Below are positions 56,161 to 64,000 of a DNA stretch of 64,000 nucleotides, in pieces. A model generated the notes under the pieces. It was not told where the DNA came from and did no database searches. It was given only the letters and a program-made list of their open reading frames with translations. The stretch covers positions 11,500,404-11,564,403 of the forward strand of contig CM055105.1 in NCBI GenBank assembly GCA_029204225.1, in the 5' to 3' direction. Both the position numbers and the translations under genes were made by a program. Positions within the stretch are counted from its first letter, which is position 1. Every line of letters starts with the position of its first letter. Origin of the DNA: Diphasiastrum complanatum. Taxonomy: Eukaryota; Streptophyta; Lycopodiopsida; Lycopodiales; Lycopodiaceae.

Positions 56161-56172
56161 GCTCTAATACCA
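56161..56172 (-). promoter_or_regulatory. CopG primer binding site
   Basis: The minus strand reads TGGTATTAGAGC, one mismatch to the initiator-Met primer site. Confidence 0.8.
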
Positions 56173-56601
56173 CTTCTATTGGAAGAAAAACAAGGAAATT
56201 GTTATAATCAGAACTGTGAACTACTTAGAGAATGGAGTTACGAGCAATTCTTTGTGTGTGGAATCAGATTATTAGTGTAGGAGTCATAGATTGCCGTGAA
56301 AGAGAGATTGCAAAAGGAATTAGGCGTCTGAGGCAACCATGCAATCCTCTAATACTGATAACCTGATATGAAGAGAATGTAGAATTAATTCAGGCATCAG
56401 AGACAGCCATACAATTCTCTTCTAAATAGCGTTTGTGTGAGAGGAGCAAGAGTTATCATTCAACAAGAATACAAAGGTGTAGAACAATAGCAAATCTATA
56501 AATTGAAATTGTAAATACAATGATTAGACCACAATACAATTGCATTGATAAGTGCATGATCCTACTAACAAATTCAAGACAAGTGCTAAGGTTCTAAAAT
56601 A

Positions 56602-56761
<160 letters not shown>

Positions 56762-57062
56762 ATCACTAACTCTGAGGAGTCAGCTACTGATAAAAGGTGT
56801 TCTCCGCTATCTGACCCTATGTATCATTATCATCTCAATACAATCACTCAATTTCATGTACATATACATATCAGCTGAAAAATCTTGTACTAACTTAACT
56901 TTACAATTACAAGATTGATTACAACTGTTAATCTAATCAGTGGATCAGCTCATTGATGGAGCATGAAGGATTTTTGGTCTGATAGTGAAAATCCGTATAT
57001 TTCTGCAGACTGGAAATGCGACACTCCTTGGCCTTTTGGTCGTTGCCTTTACCTGAGGGCAG

Positions 57063-57162
57063 CCTTCAGGATTTGTAAGAAACCTTCGGCGTTTGGAAGA
57101 CACCTTCAACGTTTGTAGGACATCGTCTCTGTCTGTAGGACAGCTTCGTCCTATTGTAGGGC
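57063..57162 (-). repeat. Five tandem 20-bp units in the CopG LTR
   Basis: Units start at 57063, 57083, 57103, 57123 and 57143, for example CCTTCGGCGTTTGGAAGACA and CCTTCAACGTTTGTAGGACA. The last two are more diverged. A related piece (TTTTCGCGTTTGTAGAAAC) lies near 57206. Confidence 0.85.
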
Positions 57163-57589
57163 AATTGTCACCTTTTTCGCCTGTTGAAAACTGCATGCAA
57201 GCAATTTTCGCGTTTGTAGAAACTCGTGTAAAACTTGCAGTGTCGCCTGTCTAAAAACTTAGTATAAAAACACAATGGCGAGTTTTTTGCATTTTTCGGA
57301 TGTGGAAAAAATACGAATAAAAACCAGATTGTAGCAATAATTTGTTCAAAATGCAGACTGTTTCAAAACAGTTCATTTTCTGCAAGTTACATTTGAGAGT
57401 ATAAAATTTAGAGAAGGAAGGAGGGCTGCTAGGATGAGTAGGAGTTAGATTAAACTCCAACACTCCCCCGTAAGCTAACTGCTATGAATCTGATATGCAA
57501 TTGAGATTTAACATACCTACTAAAGTAGAATGTTTATTTCTAGACAATGGCTTTGTCAAAATATCAGCCAACATACTGTTTGTATGACA

Positions 57590-58569
57590 GTAGCTTAGTA
57601 CACCATCTTGACTCTAAACTTTCTCTCTAAGAAAATGGAATTGAACTTCTATATGCTTAGTTATATTATGAGTTTGTGGGTTCAGATAAAGAGCTATGCA
57701 GCTCTGATTGTCACATTGGAGTATTGTTGGACTGATCTGTGGGAATTGCAGATCCTGCAGCAGCCTCATTAGCCAGATTATTTCCTTCACTGTTGACGTA
57801 GCTGCAACATATTCTGATTTTGTGGAGGACAGAGAAATGCATTTCTGCTTTCTGTTGTTCCATGAGATGGGTCCTCCTGCAAGGAAACAAATGTAGCCTG
57901 ATGTGGATTTTTTGGTATCCACGTCTCCTGCCCAATCTGAATCTGAATAAGTGGTCAATGTGAGTGCAACTTCTATATTGTCGTTATAGCTCAAAGCATA
58001 GTGCTTTGTAGCTTGAATGTACCTCAGTACTCTTTGCAGAGCTTTCCAGTGCTATAGGCATGGATCGGACATGTACTGAGACAGTGTGCTTACTGCATAT
58101 GCTAGATTAGGTCATGTGTAGATCATAGAATACATAAAAGATCCTATGATAGACTGATAAGGATGCCTACACATTTCTTGCTGATCTGCTTGAGTTTTGG
58201 GGCACATGTCTTTGGACAGCTTAGCTCCTAGATCCATAGGTGTGTCTATGGGCTTGCAGTCCTCCATGCCATATCTGCGAAGTACATTAGTCAAGTTGGA
58301 TTCTTGGCTTATACTATCCTTCTGCCTGCACAATCTCTGTTGATCTCCATACCAAGAAGGTAATGGACTGCGCCTAAATCAGTCATCTCAAACTCTGATG
58401 CAAGCAGAGATTTGGTTTCTTGTAATAACTGATTTGAATTGCTGATAATTAAAGAATCATCAACGTATAATTTTATTATGACATAGCTTGATCCTTTATG
58501 TCTGAGATATACATTGTAGTCCGCAAAGCAAGAAGTAAAATTGTGTTGCAACAAGAAGTGATTAATTCT
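57590..58569 (-). pseudogene. CopG copia RT-RNase H fragment
   Basis: Minus-strand reading: INHFLLQHNFTSCFADYNVY, IKLYVDDSLIISNSNQLL (YVDD intact), EFEMTDLGAVHYLLGMEINR, YGMEDCKPIDTPMDLGAKLS, SDSDWAGDVDTKKSTSGYIC, ISLSSTKSEYVAATSTVKEI, QCDNQSCIALYLNP, HSMLADILTKPLS-like end. One frameshift near 58320 and stops near 58110 and 58050. The RT is cut at 58569 by the CopH 3' LTR, inside the INHFLLQHN block. Confidence 0.9.
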
Positions 58570-59224
58570 TGTGAAAAATACAGATCCTAAGTGGATCTAA
58601 ACTCCAAGATCATTGGCTTGAATGCTTGCACTCCAAACTACATAAGCTAGGAATTGGCAACACATTCTATGCTACCTAGAATGCAAAGAACTTGATCAAA
58701 AAGCATTTATCACAAATGGAAACTTCCATAAACATCAAGTGCGGCCCAAAATAGCATTATACAGTCCATAATACATCAGCCTATCACTTTTGGAAAGCAC
58801 CTAAGATCATACACAATAGCTTGAAGACAATACACACAACAATGCTCTCAATGGAGGAAGAAACAATGACAATGATCTATTGATCTCAATGAAGCATACA
58901 AAAGGTTTCTCCAACCTGTTCTCCACGACTTCCCTACTATTTATGGATGAGGAAGATGACTCTCTCTCCTCTCTCTAGAAGGTACTTGACCCTAGATATT
59001 CCCTATATAGGAAAAATAGCTAAAAATGGCTTATATGACCAAAATACATCAAAATGGTCTCATTTTGAAGGGTATGAAGTTTGACACTTCATCATACTGA
59101 AAAAATACAGTAAATAAAAACATTGTGGCCTGGTTCACACGTGTGAAACTCCAGAACCAAAACTATTTACAATTTTAGCCAATTTAGGCCTCAAACTAGC
59201 TAGGAAATGTTGACAATTTTCACA
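58570..59224 (-). mobile_element. CopH 3' LTR (655 bp)
   Basis: Minus start TGTGAAAATTGTCAAC directly after the purine tract GAAGAGGGAG, end CTGTATTTTTCACA. A perfect TTCACACGTGTGAA palindrome lies at 59135-59148; TATA-like CCTATATAGGG near 59003. Confidence 0.88.
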
Positions 59225-62200
59225 CTCCCTCTTCAACATTGGATGCTAGTTTCAACATAGTCTTTGAGCACATTCCAAGATTAGATCTATGCATTAAATA
59301 TAGGTCCTTTCCCAATGGTTTGGTGAAGATATCAGCCACACACTCCTTTGAAGAGACATGTTGAAGCTCCACCTCTTTGGCAATGACTTGATCTCTCACA
59401 AAATGGTGAGCAATCTCAATGTGCTTGCTCCTTGCATGAAAAACAGGATTGCTTGCCAAGCTTTGGGCTGAAAGGTTATCACAAAGTATGATTGGAGTCT
59501 TCTCTGGTTCCAGCAAGTGAAGATCCAATAACATCCTCTTGATCCAAAGAATCTCCTTGGTGCATGTTGTTAATGCCTTGTACTCGGCTTCGGTGGAAGA
59601 TAGAGAGATAGTTGGTTGCTTCTTTGATAGCCATGAGACCACTCCATCTCCAAGATAGATTGCAAAGGCACTTGTTGACTTCCTATCCATTTGATCACCT
59701 GCAAAATCTGAATCTGAAAATCCACAAAGGTTAGGTGTAGTACCTCCATACAAGATGCCAAAATCTCTAGATCCCGAGATGTATCTAAGTACTCTCTTTC
59801 CTAGCTTCCAATGAGCCTCACTAGGATCTTGCATAAATTGACTTAGTTTACCAACCACAAAGCTTAGATCAGGTCTTGTGATGGTTAACCATATAAGAGA
59901 TCCTATTAGCTTTCTATAGAGAGTAATGTCCTTGAAGGATCTTTCATTACTTCTTGTAGTTAGCTTTACATTTGATTCCATAGGAGTAGAAACAACTTTA
60001 CAATCTTCCATATGAAACCTTTTTAGAATAGAGTTAACATACTTTTCTTGACATATGAATGTAGATTTAGAAGTTCTAATAATCTCTATTCCTAAGATAT
60101 AATGAAGTTTACCAAGATCTTGAATTTCAAACTCTCTTTTGAGTGCCATCTTGATTTCATCTATATCTAGATTGTTACCACCACTTAAGATAATGTCATC
60201 AACATAGATCAAAAGTAAAGTGATATCATTTTCATTCAATCTAAAGTAGAGAGAATGATCATACTCACTCATAACAAAGTTTTGAGAAAGTAAGAAGGAA
60301 TTGAGCTTAGCATACCAACTCCTTGGTGCTTGCTTTAGCCCATACAAACTCTTTTGGAGATAGCACACATGATTAGGCTCATCATGTGAAACATAGCCCT
60401 CGGGTTGCTCCATGTAAATATCTTCTTCAAGATCACCATTCAAGAAGGCATTAGTAACATCCATTTGCCACATATCCCAATCATAAAGAGTTGCAAGAGA
60501 GATTAGGATTCGAATAGTTACCATCTTTGCCACGGGTGCAAAGGTCTCATCATAGTCAATACCATATTCTTGAGCATACCCCTTTGCCACCAACCTTGCC
60601 TTGTACTTGTTGATTGATCCATCTTGATTTGTCTTGATCTTGAAGATCCACTTACAACCAATTGCCTTCTTGTCCTTTGGAAGCTTTACCAACCTCCATG
60701 TGTTGCTTTTGATGAGTGCTTGATGCTCATGATCCATGGCTTGGATCCATTCCTTCTTTTGAATTGCTTCACCTACACAAGTTGGTTCATCAAAAGAGGT
60801 AAGAAAAGCAAAGTTAGAGTTGTCCACCACTTGCTTTCCTTTTTCATCATAGGTTAGCCTTGATGGCTTAGCCCTTTGCCTTTGAGTCTTCCTTGAAGTT
60901 TGCTTTGGAGTGGCATCTCCATCTTCATCCAAGACATCTTGCACATCATGATGATTAGTAGGCACATCAACATCAACATCAACAACATTGGAAACATTCT
61001 CTTCATGAAAGATGACATCCCTACTTATGACAACTTTCTTTGTAGAAGGAATGTACACTTTGTAAGCCTTGATTACTTCACTATAGCCAACAAACACACC
61101 CTTCTTTGATGAAGGATCTTCTTTAGTTCTATCATCAAGTGTGATATTGACAAAACATGTACATCCAAAGATCCTACAATGCTTGACACTCGGCCTTCTA
61201 CCATAAAGAACCTCATGAGGAGTTTTACCATCCAAGGAAGCACTTGTCCATCTATTACATAGATAGTTAGCACATGCTAAAGCTTCCCCCCAAAAAGACT
61301 TAGCAAGATTAGCATGTAGTCTCATTGCCTTGGCACATTCACAAAGGGTTCTATTCTTCCTCTCGGCCACTCCATTCTGTTGTGGAGTCCTAGGACTAGA
61401 CATCTCCCTCTTAATCCCATGTGCTATACAAAAGTCTTTGAACCTATTTGAGGTGTATTCCCCTCCATTATCAGATCTTAAGCATTTGATCTTTGTATTG
61501 AATTGGTTTTCCATTTCATTCTTGAACTTGACAAATGCAGCAAACACTTCATCCTTACTTTTAAGAAGATAGATCCAAGTATACCTACTAAAGTCATCAA
61601 TGAAAGTTGCATACATCTTTGCCCCACCATTGCTAGTTGTACTAGAAGAATGAATATCAGAATGCACAAGTTGAAAATCTTCTTTAGATCTAGAAGTAGA
61701 TCTAGAATAAGCAAGTCTATGAGATTTGGACAAGGCACAATGTTCACAAACACTATTGTTTGCAACAAGACTTTTAGGGAGACCAAGAACAAGCTCTTTC
61801 TTTGCCATTACCTCCAAAGATTTGAAGTTGGGATGGCCCAACCTCTTGTGCCAAACTTCTTGGTTTGTCAATTGCTCCCTAGCCATACATCCTTCATGAT
61901 TAGAGATCACACATGCATCAAGCTTGAAAAGTTTACCATGCCTCCTACCTTGAGCAATCAAGGATCCACATTTACTTATCAAACATGCATCTCCAATGAA
62001 CTCCACATCAAGTCCTTTGTCAATCATTTGACTTACACTAAGCAAATTCTTAGTGATTGAAGGAATGTACAAAACATTTTCAAGATTTTCTTTCCTATTT
62101 GTTGAAAGGGAAATAGGAATAGTGCCTATGCCTTTGATGTCACATTGACCATCATTTGCAGTGTAGATGATGTTACCTTCTCCCTCATAAGACAATAAGG

Positions 62201-63173
62201 ATGTAAAGTATTCCTTATGTCTTGTCATGTGAGATGAGGCTCCACTATCAATCCACCAAGGATCATTATCATCTATGTTGGCTAACAAACTTGAAGTCAT
62301 AACAAGTGATTCACATGTGTTATGTTCTTCCTCATCTATTGTAAGATTTCCTTGCCTCTCTCCTTGCTCTCTTTTCTTCTTATAACATTCATTTGCAAAA
62401 TGACCTTTTATCCCACAATAAAAGCACTTGAACTTTGACTTATTGTTCTTAGTAGAAGAGGAAGAGGAAGAGTGATCATCATGATCAAAGTTATCACCTT
62501 TGGACCATTTCCCTTTGCCTTTACCTTTGCCCTTGAATTTGCCTTTTGTGAAGAAAGCCTCTTCACCTCCACCTTGCAAGGATGCACCATCAAGCTTTGA
62601 TTGCAACCTATGTTCTTCAGCCAATAAGATTTCTTGCAAGTCAACCACACTTGGCAAGACTCTTTGAATGGCAAAACTTTGCACAAGGTTAGCATGTTCA
62701 TTTAGCAAACCATTCAACATAACTTGGACTATTTCACCATCTTTTATGTTCTCATCAATGCATGCTAAATCATCACTTAGGGACTTAACTCTCAAGATAA
62801 ATGCATGAGCACTTTCACCCTCTCTTTGCCTACTAGAAAATATTTGTCTCCTTAGGGTCAATACCCTAGATGTGGACTTTGATTCAAAGAGCTTCTTTAA
62901 GGCATTCCATGCCTCACTTGCACTTTGACACTTTCCAACTTCCTTGAGAAGTTCATTTGTAACATTCATTTTAATGATATGAAGAGCCCTTTTGGCCTTC
63001 TTATCAAACCTTTGTTGCTCTTGAAGTGTGAGAGGTCTCTCTTCAATTTCTGCAACTATGTCCATGAGTTCATTCAACTCAAGTAAGGACTCCATCCTCA
63101 CTTTCCAAGTAGAGTAGTTTGATGAACTCAACCTTTCACTAGACTCTAGCATGATCCCACCATTGGAAGCCAT
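59220..63173 (-). CDS. CopH gag-pol polyprotein (1317 aa), intact
   Basis: One uninterrupted frame from ATG 63173. gag with zinc knuckle CFYCGIKGHFANEC (C250, C253, H258, C263) after a Gly-Lys-rich stretch (GKFKGKGKGKGKWSKG); protease WWIDSGASSHM (D309); integrase zinc finger H442/H447/C476/C479; catalytic D506, D568 and E604; RT with [24 protein letters not shown] and YVDD at 990-993; RNase H with SDSDFAGDQMDRKS and ISLSSTEAEYKAL; tail ADIFTKPLG. The stop TGA overlaps the first bases of the LTR (GTGTGA), so the purine tract is coding. It is similar in length and order to CopE but clearly a different family. Catalytic residues all look intact. Confidence 0.97.
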   Translation of the reverse strand: MASNGGIMLESSERLSSSNYSTWKVRMESLLELNELMDIVAEIEERPLTLQEQQRFDKKAKRALHIIKMNVTNELLKEVGKCQSASEAWNALKKLFESKSTSRVLTLRRQIFSSRQREGESAHAFILRVKSLSDDLACIDENIKDGEIVQVMLNGLLNEHANLVQSFAIQRVLPSVVDLQEILLAEEHRLQSKLDGASLQGGGEEAFFTKGKFKGKGKGKGKWSKGDNFDHDDHSSSSSSTKNNKSKFKCFYCGIKGHFANECYKKKREQGERQGNLTIDEEEHNTCESLVMTSSLLANIDDNDPWWIDSGASSHMTRHKEYFTSLLSYEGEGNIIYTANDGQCDIKGIGTIPISLSTNRKENLENVLYIPSITKNLLSVSQMIDKGLDVEFIGDACLISKCGSLIAQGRRHGKLFKLDACVISNHEGCMAREQLTNQEVWHKRLGHPNFKSLEVMAKKELVLGLPKSLVANNSVCEHCALSKSHRLAYSRSTSRSKEDFQLVHSDIHSSSTTSNGGAKMYATFIDDFSRYTWIYLLKSKDEVFAAFVKFKNEMENQFNTKIKCLRSDNGGEYTSNRFKDFCIAHGIKREMSSPRTPQQNGVAERKNRTLCECAKAMRLHANLAKSFWGEALACANYLCNRWTSASLDGKTPHEVLYGRRPSVKHCRIFGCTCFVNITLDDRTKEDPSSKKGVFVGYSEVIKAYKVYIPSTKKVVISRDVIFHEENVSNVVDVDVDVPTNHHDVQDVLDEDGDATPKQTSRKTQRQRAKPSRLTYDEKGKQVVDNSNFAFLTSFDEPTCVGEAIQKKEWIQAMDHEHQALIKSNTWRLVKLPKDKKAIGCKWIFKIKTNQDGSINKYKARLVAKGYAQEYGIDYDETFAPVAKMVTIRILISLATLYDWDMWQMDVTNAFLNGDLEEDIYMEQPEGYVSHDEPNHVCYLQKSLYGLKQAPRSWYAKLNSFLLSQNFVMSEYDHSLYFRLNENDITLLLIYVDDIILSGGNNLDIDEIKMALKREFEIQDLGKLHYILGIEIIRTSKSTFICQEKYVNSILKRFHMEDCKVVSTPMESNVKLTTRSNERSFKDITLYRKLIGSLIWLTITRPDLSFVVGKLSQFMQDPSEAHWKLGKRVLRYISGSRDFGILYGGTTPNLCGFSDSDFAGDQMDRKSTSAFAIYLGDGVVSWLSKKQPTISLSSTEAEYKALTTCTKEILWIKRMLLDLHLLEPEKTPIILCDNLSAQSLASNPVFHARSKHIEIAHHFVRDQVIAKEVELQHVSSKECVADIFTKPLGKDLYLMHRSNLGMCSKTMLKLASNVEEGV

Positions 63174-64000
63174 GATTCTAATGTTTCTTCAACTTTTAGG
63201 TTTTGTCCTAAAGCACTTAGCACTCACTTTTCTCTCAACAAATGATAGATAAAGAGATCTATGAAGATTTAGGACCCTAAAACACTTCTATCTTGAACCT
63301 AGATGGTTTCCAAGCATAGAAAGGAAGATTGAAACACATGCAACACTTTGCACACACTAAGAATGGATTACAAAATCAAACCAACCTGAACACACTCTTG
63401 CTTAAGCTCTCAAACTTTCCAGCAAGTGACCAAATCAAGTTATGGTGTGAAGAGTTACTTGCATTCTTAGAAAATACCCAAAACTAGGATGCCAAGATTA
63501 CCTAGTAATGAACAAACTTGATCAACATATGATCAACACACTAAGATATTGATTCAACCTGTAAAACCACATGTAAACCACACTTCTAAAAGTTTATAAA
63601 CTCCAGCAAGTGATAAATACAAGATTTAGAGGTGAATGAATGAGCACACTTAGTGAATCACAAGACTAGCTTCACTATCTTGTCAAATCTTGGTGTTTAG
63701 ATGTAGATCTAAGATCACTTCACATGAGAATGTTCCTCAACCTGTTAAGAACCTGAAAACACACTTGCATAATGGTTAACACCTTCCAGCAAATGCTCCA
63801 ATCAAATTACATAAGGAGAGTTACTTACATGCTCAACAAAGTACACCAAAATTTATGCCAAAATTGATGACAATCTTTACAATATGCTCTTCACAATGGA
63901 GCTTACAATATGTTCACCCAAAAAAGGGGATCTTTCATCCAAATGGGAGCTTTGCTCAGCCTTTAGGAGAATTACAACTCACTCAAAAGAGCATTTGTCA
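63174..64000 (-). mobile_element. CopH leader with about 180-bp tandem repeats
   Basis: No gene. Three imperfect tandem copies on the plus strand start with CAACCTG at 63382, 63555 and 63738, each followed by TTTCCAGCAAGTGA-type words (63418, 63602, 63785). No primer site before the window end, so the leader exceeds 820 bp. Confidence 0.75.

Larger units (their letters stand above)
58570..64000 (-). mobile_element. CopH, copia element, cut by window edge
   Basis: 3' LTR 58570-59224, intact polyprotein 59220-63173, leader from 63174 to beyond 64000. The primer site and 5' LTR are not in the window. It is inserted into the CopG RT; the bordering target bases are ATTCT (58565-58569), so ATTCT is expected beyond the right LTR. 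Confidence 0.93.

Noticed and set aside
63382-63800. CRISPR-like or satellite array at the right edge
   Set aside because: Only three diverged units of about 180 bp inside a retroelement leader; no short conserved repeat with unique spacers.

Overview
The window comes from a land-plant nuclear genome. It is AT-rich and carries plant-type Ty1/copia elements with initiator-Met primer sites (TGGTATCAGAGC), plant Ty3/gypsy elements of the non-chromodomain type with tRNA-Asp-like primer sites, a CACTA (En/Spm) transposase with DUF4216-type tail, and very long (GA)n tracts. I see no host gene, rRNA or functional tRNA. The nesting suggests a repeat-rich intergenic region of a large genome; I cannot name the species.

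Layout. 1-1093: dead copia copy with an internal inversion. 1088-1438: a miniature LTR-like element whose terminal repeats each hold a tRNA-like sequence. 3103-3313 and 38639-39450: two halves of one gypsy gag that fit together, separated by about 35 kb. Inside that block: a minus-strand gypsy element (GypA) split into 3314-4758 and 26740-38638; a head-to-head inverted duplication of a CACTA transposase (4759-8066 and 11339-13471); mirrored microsatellite-rich flanks (13472-14702 and 25036-26734); a chimeric gypsy-protease/copia-integrase scrap (14703-15736); a non-autonomous copia (CopD, minus, 16458-25034) interrupted by a full-length, apparently intact copia (CopE, 18127-24441, target duplication TCTTG); and a second non-autonomous copia (CopC, 28955-34026, target duplication GCTTT) inside GypA.

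Right part. 39450-41030: an LTR fragment and a dead copia RT/RNase H. 41031-43448: nothing recognisable. 43454-55970: a complete but decayed gypsy element (GypB, minus) with 749-bp LTRs and target duplication GAAAT. 56161-58569: a copia LTR with internal sequence on both sides (CopG). 58570-64000: a copia with an intact 1317-aa polyprotein (CopH), running off the right edge.

How the parts relate. CopE and CopH are the only elements with uninterrupted gag-pol and could supply proteins for CopC and CopD, whose LTR organisation and primer sites are alike. The most unusual points are: a third open reading frame shared by the two divergent gypsy families in the env-like position (ORF3, roughly 880-940 codons, no recognised function); arrays of a 10-bp motif in the gypsy leaders, repeated in GypB just before ORF3; the circularly permuted arrangement of GypA and its target duplications; the tRNA-like terminal repeats at 1.1-1.4 kb; and a non-gag-pol module shared by CopC and CopD. 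All similarity statements are my reading by eye; no database search or alignment program was used.
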